Shown here piece after piece: positions 1-11,037 of a stretch of 64,000 nucleotides of DNA. Every line of letters begins with the position of its first letter. Position 1 is the stretch's first letter. Origin of the DNA: Anastatus disparis. Taxonomy: Eukaryota > Arthropoda > Insecta > Hymenoptera > Eupelmidae. The position numbers and the translations under genes are program-made. Below the pieces are notes generated by a model. The model was not told the origin of the DNA. It saw only the letters and a list, made by a program, of their open reading frames with translations, and did not search any database. The stretch spans positions 7,440,001 to 7,504,000 of the forward strand of contig JAFFSR010000251.1 of the NCBI GenBank assembly GCA_017163975.1, given 5' to 3'.

Positions 1-250
1 TGAACCTTTTTTGCGGCAGGTGGCGATACGTTAATAAAAAATAATAAATTTGTATACTATTTCTTTAATAATAAAAAGAAAATCAGTTCAAATAGTTTCA
101 GTGTCCATGTGGTTTAAATTTCAATTATTTATATTTGTATTTATATATTGGCAGAAAATTGTAACAAGAATTTTGTACAAACATATAAATATAATGATTC
201 TCTTTAATTTTTAGAATTGTATAAAACTTCTGAAGAATAGTAGTTTATGC

Positions 251-351
251 AACAAGTGCGTGAAGCGACACTTCACGCACGAGTAGGGAACGCATGCGCA
301 CGAGTGCTCCTGCGTTCCCACGAGTGTGAGATGTGTAGCCACGCACTTGTT
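251..351. repeat. nested hairpin element with GC-rich stems
   Basis: The outer ends AACAAGTGCGT (251-261) and ACGCACTTGTT (341-351) are reverse complements. Inside are two more perfect stems: GTGCGTGAAG 256-265 with 271-280 (5-nt loop), and GGGAACGCA 286-294 with TGCGTTCCC 311-319. The block stands out from the surrounding AT-rich DNA. A related GCGCACTTGTT lies near 440-450, so the motif continues in part to about 450. Open frames across this block only reflect the GC-rich repeats and are not called as genes. Confidence 0.6.
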
Positions 352-712
352 CCATACAATATTTTATGCAATGAGTGCGTGAAGTTAGTGCGTGAAGCGC
401 TTTTTGCCGTGTGTGAAGTACTATTCGCATATAGCATGTTTCGCGCACTTGTTACGTCATATACTATTTTAACCATATTATTTTTTTTATAAATAACTGT
501 TGATGAAATATTCAAGTATTATTGGTTTTATAATAGGAAGTACTTAAGTGATCTAAATATTTAGATATCTTAATTAATTTTACGATGTCTCTAATTATAT
601 AAAAAAAATAATAGATTATATCTATTATGAAGTAGATTTAACTAGCGTAGTCACGATATAAATCATAATAAAATTGTTAATATTATTGCATAATAATAAT
701 TGTAATATTTAC

Positions 713-3700
713 CGCATAATCTTCTGCAAATCTCATATTTTTCTGGAAATTTAATTTTCGCAACTTTAATGACTGAATTTGCTAGAACAGGCCACTTATT
801 TGTAAATATGTTTGCTGTACCAGGAGCATTAAATTAAGATCATATTGGACCTATAAAACATTTAAAAACATTTTTATAATATACTTTATAAAAATAATAA
901 AATAAGAAAATTGTTAACTTACCAATTTACTCAATGATGAAGGAAACTGTAAATAATCATGGTATATATTGAAAAAGTTTTCGACATCAGCTTTCCTGTA
1001 AATTTTTTTTCTCTGTTCAAGAGACAACTCCCAATTTCTTTGTATTTCATCAGTTACGTCTATAATATTTTCAAAACTGATTGGGGTGACATAATTTTCG
1101 CCTGTATTCAAAAATAGTATTATATCAGAATATTGATGAAAACTGCAAAAATTAGTAGTTGACTTTGGCAGGGGGAGTGCATGTATACACACATATATAC
1201 ATACATATATACATAGATACATGAATACGTGAAAAAAAATTTACTGCAATTATCTGTAGCTGTAGATTTGCCTGGTGGTTTTCTTATTGTGCCTTCATAT
1301 ATACCAATAGTCATATAAAAGAATTTTAAGTCTTTGTGAGCTTCTATTAAAAAGCCAGTGGCGACAGATTTTTTCCCACCAGAAGGATTGTACCAATCCT
1401 TGGCGATGTAATATCCAGGAAAAAGATCCGCTATCAAGTCTGACAAATATATAAATCTATCCCGATGATGACTGCAATAATGATATAAATAAAAATTAAA
1501 AATATATACTTGCACTGTTGAACCATAAAGATAAATATTTAAGACATTTTATAGTACACGGAGAGAAATTCTATGGTAAGAATTACTATATTCCATTGTA
1601 AACGTGGGATATACTTGATTTTGTACAAAAATTACTATATATATGGTAAAAATTGCTATGCATATAGTACAAATTAATATCTGTGGCTTCAAGGAGTAAC
1701 CGCACAAGTCTGTATTTTTGGGAAATTGAGTTAACAGTGGATTATATACCTAAAAATATACCTCTTTCACGTAGAATATATTAGAAAAGCCGATACGCAC
1801 GGGAAAGGTGTTGCTTTTCCTTATATATTTTTGTTTCTCCATATATCTTACGTGTAAACGCAAACTTTTAAACCTCATTCTCTCGAAAATTTAAAAAAAC
1901 AGACTTGGGTGGTTACTCCTTCGAGCCACAGATATACAGTGGCGTGCATAAGTTTCTGGCCAAAAAAAAAAAATTAGTCAATTTTTAAAGTTTTATATCT
2001 TTGTAAAAAATTGAAATTTCTTTAAAAATCAAACGGCATTTTAAAGTATAATTGAAAATCTTTAAAATACCGGCGGGTTTGTTCAAAAATATTAAAAATT
2101 GGATTTTTTACATGAAAAAAAAACTATTTTTTTTAAGGTTTTTTTTGGCCATGAAAAATTTGATATAATTTTTGAACCACTAGGCGGATTTGAAAACAAC
2201 CAATATAAAAAAGATGCGTATTCATTCCCTCTTTAAAATGAGCATACCTGGATCAATTTTTATTAAGCGGTTCAAGAGTTACATCATTTACGAAACGAGA
2301 AGTTTACGGCCTGAGCTGAAGGCGAAGGTCGTAACGAGTTTCGTAAAAAAGCCTTTTCATACCAGTTGCGAACCGTATTTTTTTGCCATGAGAGTCAAGT
2401 AACAGCAACGAAGTTGCGATTTTGGGGTTAGAATGGCAAAAATATATATAATTAATATGAATATAGGGCCCTTATAATATAAAGCTTAAGAACTGTAGGA
2501 CCCAAAATAATAGACATTAAATAAAAATAGGGCTCAAAACAATATAGGGCTCATAAAAATATAGAGCCTAAAAATAAATAGAGCCAAAAACCATCTAGGG
2601 CCCAAAAAAATATATGTATCGATTAAGAATAGGGTCCAAAAAAATAAAGGATCCAAAAATTATGGGGCCCAAATAAATATGAAATCCAAAGAATTATAGG
2701 GCACAAAAAATATTAGACCCAACAAAGTATAAGACACAAAAGAATATAGGATCCGAAAAATATGAGGCTCGGTGCTTGGGAAAGAAATTTCAATAAAAAT
2801 TGCGATTTCATGTAATTTTTTTCTTTTAATATATTTTTTATACAAAAACAAATAATTATTGAGTATTTTAAGGTTCGGTTTCCATAGCCGTTTCTTAGAA
2901 ATAGTTAATTTTATAAAAATAAAGTAATATTTGTTGAAAATATTATTAAATATCGAAAAAAATAAATAAATATATATACTTTATAATAAATGTTATATTT
3001 TTGATATTGTAATATAAAATTATAATAATAACATATCATTTAAAGAGTGACTTTTACCAGTGTTTTGACATTTTAACAATTTTCCATTATTAGGCAATGA
3101 AAATGCAATGCAACACAAAGAGGCTATACATATATCTATATACATTAATTATGATGATAATATTATTGTTTAGAAAACTTAATTATATTTTTATATGTCG
3201 ACTAGTTGCAAACTGCATGAAGCAACTTTGTTGCGTAAACGCTACTTTATTTTTATAAATATAACTATATCTAAAAAACGGCTATGGAAACCGACCCTAA
3301 AAATACTCAATAATTATTTTTTTTTGTTTAAAAAATATAGTAAAAGAAAATAATTCCATGAAATCGCCATTTTTATTTAAATTTCTTTCCCAAGCACTGT
3401 GGAAGCCCAAAAATTATAGGGTCCAAAAAAATAACCACCAAATGAAAATAGAGCCCAAAACAATATAAAGATCATAAAAATATAGAAGTGATAAAAATAT
3501 AGGGCATAAAAATATACAGGGCTTAAAAAAATGGGCATTATTCGGTAATAAAGCCCAAAAAAAGCTTTCAAAAACAATTAAAATAATATATGGTCAAAAT
3601 AAATAGGGCCTAAAAGAATATATGCATCGAATAAAAATAGGGTTCAGAAAAATATAGGAGTGGATATCATTAATTTCCACATCACACTATATGTAATTTT

Positions 3701-3809
3701 TTATTTTTTCAATAAAATATGAAAATATTATTAAAAAATTAAGATTATGATGTTTAATTAATAATATTTATTTAACTTATTTTATTATAAAGGGTAAACC
3801 ACAGGGGTT

Positions 3810-3862
<53 letters not shown>

Positions 3863-6800
3863 ACGTAGGAAAATTTATTATGTGTAGATGGTAAATTTAC
3901 TATATATGTAACAAATTTTACCATATATATAATAATTTTTATACAAAATCAAGTATGTCCCATATTTGCAATGGAATATAGTAATCCTCACCACATAATT
4001 TCTCTCCGTGTACATAAGATAGTATATGTAACTAGCGTGTAAAGTCACATATTTTTCCCGAGGGAGAATAGAAACTTTACATCACAACGGCCCGGAAACA
4101 GCACTTTCGGTCCTGTGACAACAACACAAAAGTGCTGAATAGTATACACACCTGGGGGGGAAAGTTTGTCGCCTCTTAGCACGCGTTCAATACCCTTGCC
4201 TACGCTTTGGGCATTGATAGACGCGTGTTATGGACCGACCAAGCTGTTCCCTCACGCAAATACGTAATATACTAATTCTTTACTTTTAAGTTGCATATTT
4301 GCTTTATTCTTATCTCAAATGTGACAACTTTATTAACTAAAAAAAAATCGATGTTTTTTTTCGAATTGATCACGGTAGCACAGATAGAGATGGCATTTGT
4401 TGGTTGCTTGTATCAAGTTTTCCAATTTCGGTACATTGCGCGTTGCTTTAAGAAAATTCCATACTCTTATATTTGCCTTAATTATAAATTTGTTAAAGCA
4501 TAATTTAATAATAATTAATTGACTTGTATCATGTATGTATTCTTTTCTTTTTAAATGAATAACTACTTATTATTAAATCAAACAATTAATAATATGTTCA
4601 TTATTAGACATTACTATTGAATTTTGATAAAGGAATGTTAATATTTAAAAATGTCTTTATTAACCGAGTTATTAACTCAGTATATAAATTAATTAATATG
4701 ATTTTTGATTAATAATATATTTATATATAGAAAATTTATATATATATTAATTAAAAACATTCTTTTAATAAATTATTTCATAAAGTTTTTAATAATTTTG
4801 AAATTAAAATTTGATACTTTTTTCATCATTTTTATTTATTAATTTAATAATTTTTTTATAAATTGTTTAATAACTCATTAAATTTCATAAACTTTCAATG
4901 AAGCGGGAGTAAGGGATTGAAATCTTCCACTAAATTTAAGGGGTAAGAAATAGCTTACGCTTGACCTGCTTCTCGATTTAATAAAGTGACCATTACCGCT
5001 GAGATATGAATAAAAAAAACATTAATTAAAAAAAAAGTTTTATATAATGAATTTTATTAAAAAATTAACTTACTCGAATCTATTGTTGTCGAACTCTTCT
5101 TGAATTACTATTTTCGCCAAATCTGTGGGAACAAGTTTAAAACAACTTGTTTGGAAATTAGTTATAATATCTTTGTTATAAGCTAATATAAAATTTTTGC
5201 CAATGCGATGTTTTGTCAAAATGTAATATATATAATTTTTTTCTGGTGTCAAATGGGCACCTGTATAAAATAAAAAAAAATTAATTTAACAAACAAATTT
5301 TCGTCAATAATCAGAAAACAAAAATAATGGAATGTAAGTGTTCTACAGTTGGCAAATGCTATTATGAAAAATAATAATAATTAAAATTTGATTTTTGTGA
5401 AAATTCTTAATAATTTCATTAGTTTCTTACTTTTTCCAAATTAGTAATCAAATTTATTATATAATTTACTAAAAATTATAATAATTCAATTTAACATAAT
5501 AATGAAAAAATAATTAAGTTAAAACAAAGTTTAGTTTATTAAAAATAATTACATACGAGATTTAATTTACATGAAAATATATATCTCATGAATAAATGAT
5601 ATATAATACATGCAAAAACAAAAGTCAACTATTAAATACGTGCATAAACGTTTATTATTTATAATTTCTATATTATTTAAAAAAACTTCAAAATATTTAA
5701 CAAATTTGTATCAATTTTATAATAAACTGATAAAAACATGTTTGAAAGTAAATTATAATTTGAATCTCTAAGTTGTATAACGTAGAATATGAAACTTCAA
5801 GTAAATTATCAAGACCATGGAGCATGTTTCTTATTATATTACATACTAAAAACTAAGGGAATGTCATAAGACATACTGTTCTACGATAATCAAATTAGAA
5901 TATATCTTAATTTTTGCAAATGACAATATGTACGGTTTTTATACGTTTAATATCATATAATCAGAAATCAATATTTAAGAATTTTTTGTTAATTACAAAG
6001 TTTTCAGAAATTTTCCTTGTATTTGTTAAAGTTTATTTATTCTTTACGAAAAAATTAAAAATGAAGTCTTTAAAAAACAAATCAACTTAAGTCGCTTTTG
6101 GGTAAATTTAACAGTATTCCTTGATGAATCAGATGAGCTATAAAATCTGCATATTGTATTTTTGAAAATTTAGGTATATTTAACGTGCGAGTTAAAATCA
6201 AAAGTAGCCTATATTCAGTTTTTACAAAAAGTTGATAATTAATCCAATAAAATATTTAAAAAAATCAAAATATTCCGTATCCCCTAACTCTTTATTTCTT
6301 TCACCTATAACGGAGAAAAATTGTATCATAAAAATTACTATTTAATATATTACCCGTCGTACATACTTTATTTTGTATAAAAATTACTAGTTTAAATAGC
6401 AATTTTTACTATTTAAAATAGTAATTTGTATCAAAATAAAATGTCTCACGGTTACTATGTCAAATAGTAATTTTTACGATAGATTTTTTCCGTCTTAATT
6501 CTTTTTCATCTTTCGGGGTGCATATACGATTTTTTTACATACCCACTTTGAAATTGCGAAATTTGAATTTCTGCATTGGGAGAAAAATAGACACCTTTTA
6601 CGAAGGTATATAAAAAAATTTCTTTTTTCTTTTCTATAAACATGAAAATTAATATTTTAAATATATAATAATAAAAATAAATAAATAAATACAACAAAGT
6701 GATTAAAACATACTGCGGTTGTAATTTCGGACAGAATAAAAATCTGACATCAAAATAACTATAATACATTCACGTACAAATAATAAATTCTACAATCGTA

Positions 6801-7745
6801 TTAATAAATCACTACAACTGTATAAAAATCATTAACTACAGGCTGAATACAACATATATACAAATTCCATTAATTCAAATAAAATCATACATGCAACTCA
6901 AATAATTGAAATAATTTCGATGCTAGATTTTGATTTTCTGAATTCAAAACATAAATAGTATAATAGTTTGGGTCAAGAATAAAATACGGAACGATATAAG
7001 TGCGTAAGATAGTTTGTAATACAATACATTCTTTCATGTGAAAAAGCATTTCATATTCTCACAATGAACTTAGACACTCGTTACGTAATGCAGCATTTAT
7101 TACATTTGTTTATTATATTTTCAATGATAGAATATTTAAAAAATCACAAAAAAAATGATTCGTACCTTGAAATTTCATGTGCCTTAATATTAAGGGTGTT
7201 GAAAAAGAAGTATGTTGAAAATGTGATTGGGATAAATTATACTGTGAACTGGAAAAGTTTATAATATGATTGGAACCATGAGGCAATGAATTGTTAGTTG
7301 CAAAGTTACTGTTGACTTGAGCCACTTGAGATGCAGAAGCGTTATTTGGTGGTGGAAAAATATAATTAGTTGCAGAATTGTCAAATGCTGATGCTTGAAA
7401 GTTAGATGTGGGTAAAATATTTGTTGTGTTAACTAATGGAAGTTTGAACATGTTACATGAATTATTTCCATGCATATCATGCAAAGAATTATCAAGCATA
7501 CAGCTATTTTCTTTTTCTAAAGACAAGCGTTTTGGATCAGTAGGATGTATGTCCGTTAATTGTCTTTTTTGTAAAACAGTAAACGTTGTCGGTCCATCTT
7601 TAAAAATTTCTTGCTCTTGTGCTTCATTAATACTGTTATCAACTGTAATAATACTGTCTATACTATAAGAAGTAAATAATTTATCATTTTTATTGCATTC
7701 ATTTATACTCTCATCCGGAATGCATTCTAAATTTGAATACTCCAT
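713..7745 (-). CDS. unrecognised spliced host-like gene, six exons, 3' end not found
   Basis: Exons read on the minus strand are 7745-7166 (start codon ATG 7745, just after an acceptor at about 7754, so a 5' untranslated exon is likely), 6633-6547, 5260-5074, 1471-1245, 1101-931 and 814-713. All junctions are GT-AG and the reading phase is kept across every intron, giving about 450 residues with no stop. The first exon (193 codons) is rich in Asn, Ser, Thr and Gln, like a disordered regulatory region. The later exons are folded-protein-like, with patches such as DLIADLFPGYYIAKDWYNP and NKWPVLANSVIKVAKI. I do not recognise the family. The exon 5 donor is uncertain: a better consensus GTAAGT sits at 922, but joining there to 814 meets a stop, whereas GTAAAT at 930 keeps the frame. 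Further 3' exons may lie left of 713 or outside the window. Intron 3 (1472-5073) is filled with transposable elements. No promoter was identified. Confidence 0.6.
1678..1935. mobile_element. small TIR element (MITE) with ATCTGTGGC ends
   Basis: ATCTGTGGCTTCAAGGAGTA at the left end is matched by an inverted, slightly diverged copy at the right end, with about 40 bp of terminal inverted repeat. The interior is non-coding. The end sequence resembles that of the element at 7905-8220 (ATCTGTGGCATCGTAGAGTC), so they may be one family. Confidence 0.6.
2455..3660. repeat. degenerate short tandem array, unit like ATAGGGCCCAAAAA
   Basis: Units of about 16-20 bp, each with a GGGCCC, GGGTCC or GGATCC-like core followed by an A-rich tract, run through 2455-2770 and again 3405-3660. 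The gap between is a fold-back insertion, so this was one array. The units are diverged. Confidence 0.7.
2772..3402. mobile_element. fold-back element splitting the tandem array
   Basis: The left arm starts GTGCTTGGGAAAGAAATTT, and the right end carries its reverse complement. Similarity runs for about 170 bp on each side, through the motif around TTCCATAGCCGTTT. The interior is AT-rich and has no coding capacity. Confidence 0.7.
4014..5060. other. AT-rich intron remainder with one GC-richer patch
   Basis: This is the rest of intron 3 of the unrecognised gene. A GC-richer patch at about 4080-4250 (ACAACGGCCCGGAAACAGCA and later GCACGCGTTCAATACCC) has no open frame and no identity I recognise. 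The remainder is simple AT-rich DNA. Confidence 0.4.
6310..6493. mobile_element. short palindromic MITE related to the 1557-4010 ends
   Basis: ACGGAGAAAAATTGTAT at the left is mirrored by an ATTTTTTCCGT end at the right. The interior repeats AAAATTACTATTT motifs in both orientations. Its ends resemble the CGGAGAGAAATT ends of the larger element in intron 3. It lies in intron 2, about 54 bp from exon 2. Confidence 0.55.
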
Positions 7746-7904
7746 GTTGACAACTGTAAAAGTTTATTAAAATTATTGTAATACAGCTATCAATAATAAA
7801 TTAGTTTAAATTTAAAAATTTAATTCAAATCAATTTATTCCTTTTCTAAACTTTATTCGGAGGGTCACAAATTTTGATGAAACTGTGAAATATGTTCATG
7901 TTAC

Positions 7905-8220
7905 GTAAAATCTATGATCTGTGGCATCGTAGAGTCTAACGCCTTGAAATTTGAAAGATATAGCATTCAATAAACATTACAAAAGAAACAAAACTTTCAC
8001 AGAAGAAATATGAAAATCATTTGTAAAAGTGCAATATGAAAATAATTTACTAATTGTTTTTATATTACACCCATATCAATTTTCATATTTACGAGCTAAT
8101 AGTTTATTAAATTATTTTAGCAAAATTGCTAATATGACTTTATTTGTAATATAATCAATATGAGATCAGTTATTCATAAAAAGATTTTCAAGGGATTAGA
8201 CTCTATGGCCGCACAGATCA
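7905..8220. mobile_element. TIR element (MITE), non-coding
   Basis: About 36 bp at the left (ATGATCTGTGGCATCGTAGA onward) match the reverse complement of the right end (GACTCTATGGCCGCACAGAT). The interior is AT-rich with no coding frame. It sits just upstream of the first coding exon of the unrecognised gene. Confidence 0.6.
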
Positions 8221-8308
8221 TATTTTGAAGGTAAGATAAAACAAGAGTAACTCCCCCAGTCAGTTTGTCTCCACATGAATAATATAATATAAACTCAATT
8301 GAAAATAT

Positions 8309-9040
8309 CAGGCCTGAGTTTAAGCCTGAAAAAAAATCAAATTTTAATGTCATGAGAATTTTTTTTCTTCTAATATTAAATAATAAAACTTTTTTTTATT
8401 TTAAATGTGTATTAAATACAAAACTTTAACTCATGAATGATTTCAAAACATCTCATTTGATGTTTGAAATCTTCTTCTTCTGTTGATGATTTGATTTGTC
8501 TACATTTTTAGTTGCCACAAGCTTTCTCAGCCAATTTTCAAAAAAATGACTTCAAAATTTGTAAAGATCTTCAATTTCTATATCTTCATAAAATAACAGT
8601 TTTAGTTTAAAAAAATACAAAATTTAAAAGCTTGGTTTAGAATAAATTGAACATTTTGGAAAAAATAGTTATTTTTGTGAATTGTATGTATGTAATTCAG
8701 TTCAACATTCACTTGAACTTATCTTATCAAAATTCCAGCACTGTTATTTTATGAAGATATATAAATTAAAGATCTCTAAATTTTGCGATCAATTATTTGA
8801 AAATTGGCTTAGAAAGCTTATGGTAAATACGAAAATAGATAAAATCAAGTTTTCGATCAATTAAAAGGATTTTGAGCATTGAATGAAATTTTTAAAAATT
8901 ATTCATGGATTCAAGTTTTGTATTTAACATATATTTAAGGTAAAAAAGATTTCATAATTTCATATTGTAAAAAAAAAATTATTACATTAAAATTTGAATT
9001 TTTTTCAGGTTTCAACTCCAGGCCTGATACCATAATTAGT
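8309..9040. mobile_element. fold-back element, arms of about 300 bp
   Basis: The left end reads TATCAGGCCTGAGTTTAAGC, and the right end is the inverted form of TATCAGGCCTGGAGTTGAAA. The arms stay alignable inward for about 300 bp, through the CTTTCTNAGCCAATTTTCAA and TATATCTTCATAAAATAACA segments, with a loop of about 100 bp. The arms are clearly diverged. The 60-codon frame in the right arm is not a gene. Confidence 0.75.
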
Positions 9041-11030
9041 TGTAATTGTATTGATTCAATATCAATCTAAACATTTTTTATGTTACTTCTAAAATAGTTT
9101 ACCTTCCTGACATTCATTCCAATCCTACAAATCAACAATGTTCTTTTCATCAAGATATAATAACTAAATTTTTTCCATACGACAGTTACACGTAGAAGTT
9201 GTTATTAAGCAGACTTTTGAAAACTAATATTTTAATTATAGATTTTTTTTAGTAAGTAAATAATATAGTTTAAGTATATCTTTATTTTTCCAATATAAAA
9301 ACTTAAATATTATTAAAAATTAATATCCAATGAATTTTTTGTAGATACCTTAGTCAAAAATATTAAAGAAAATCATTTTATCAATCATTCTCTTTGATTA
9401 TATATATATAAAATTAAATAGTATTCCATTAATTTTTTTAACAAAGAAGATGATTAAACTGAAACTAAAAAAATTAATGTAGACTAACCCGTTGAAGAAA
9501 ATTTATTCTTATTAAAGTTGTGTGAAATAAATAAAACTACTTTTTCATGATAAAAATGAAATTTTTAATGCCGAAGGATTGATTTTCATCTTTTTACCAT
9601 TATTCTATGTCTATTTTGTCTTCTTTATTTAACTTCAATTGAATCATGGATTGAAATTGTAAAATTAATAATCGCTAGAGCAAGAAATATAACCTATTTA
9701 CATGATAAATAACATTTTAGAATAGAATATCACTTTATTTGAAAATGAGTATACTTATTTTAGTTCAAACAGTATCAAAGATTTATTGTAATTAAAATTG
9801 TAATTTGTAACAGTCAAGCCATACGTAAATATTCTTAAGATCACAAAGTAGCATAAACAAATCAACAATATAAGCAATAAATATAACTTATACTTTAGAA
9901 GTAAAATTTTAAAATAAAATACAATTTTATTTTAAAATGTGTTATTTTCAGTAAAATAGTGTAAAAGAATTATGTTCTTTATTAAAATATTTGTTATATA
10001 ACATTATTTTAATGATCTATAATCATAATGAATCCTTAAACTAATTTTTAAAATTTGAAGTTCAATGAAAATTGAAAAAAATATATGAAAATCATATTAA
10101 ATTAATTTAATTTCATAGCTAATATCATATAAACTTTGTATCAGTTTTAATGAATGTAATATGATGAAGTAAGATGCATATATAATAATTTCTAAATTTG
10201 AATCATTTTATAATATTTAAATAATATCTGAGTTTTGAATGTTTTACTTGAAAGTTAAATTAAAATAAATGTTAATATATTAGAAAACAATAACAAAAAA
10301 AATCAATAGAAATTTTGAGGTTATAACCTAAAAATTTCAATTTTTAATTGTTGAGATTTAATATATTCAATCTCAAATATTAAAATATGCAAAATTATAA
10401 CTATTTTCAATTATTAATAATAATTTATATTCTCAAAAAAAAATTCGTTGGACCAAATTCTTTTAACAAGATTTATAAACATCTTTGTAAGAAATAATCT
10501 ATTTACAATAGATTTTAACACACTATCACCACTGGCTACCACTTGAAAATCTGCGTGCTAAATATAATAATAAACAATTAATTACCTTATCACACGATAT
10601 AGATAATAATTTTAGAAAAATCAAACACTTTTATTTGTTTTACTCCTGCACAAACGAAAACGTATTATCTGTTGCTCCTTATAACTCTGTTCCAGTTCCG
10701 TCTCCCCCGTTTTACATATAAACTCCCCACTACTCTTGCCTCTCCTCCTTTACAAGCATCACAGAGAGAGATAGAAGCCAACTTCGAACCTTCGATCCAC
10801 TACACTATGAAGTTCAAGAATAGAGCTTCTAAATTGCAACGTTAAAGGTGGTATATCACGATGCACCTTCGTTACTATGAAATTCTTAGCTCTCAAAACT
10901 GAAACGTCATAGTGTTTTAGTTTTATGATTCGATGAACTGATACACTAAGAATTTCGAGGCTTGTAACTAGGAAAATACGTAGTTTACAGCTTCGATATC
11001 GTCGTACTGTATACTTCTATAATTTGATCA
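9041..11030. other. AT-rich intergenic DNA, nothing recognised
   Basis: There is no open frame of note and no repeat boundary that I can place. 10670-10980 is less AT-rich, with pyrimidine-rich stretches around CCGTCTCCCCCGTTTTAC, and could be promoter or relic DNA. I cannot support a specific call. Confidence 0.3.
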
Positions 11031-11037
11031 TAGTTGC

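Larger units (their letters stand above)
1557..4010. mobile_element. TA-flanked TIR element, non-coding, host to nested repeats
   Basis: The ends CACGGAGAGAAAT and its reverse complement are each flanked by TA, and the similarity continues for over 100 bp (1557-1670 against 3895-4010). It lies in intron 3 of the unrecognised gene. No transposase is visible. The TA duplication suggests Tc1/mariner-type mobilisation (inference). It contains a smaller TIR element (1678-1935), a short tandem array (2455-3660) and a fold-back (2772-3402). A 70-codon frame at 2190-2402 has no recognisable content. Confidence 0.7.

Noticed and set aside
1934..2460. Tc1-like element starting CAGTGGCGTGCATAAGT
   Set aside because: The single end resembles Tc1/mariner termini, but no matching inverted end was found within 600 bp.
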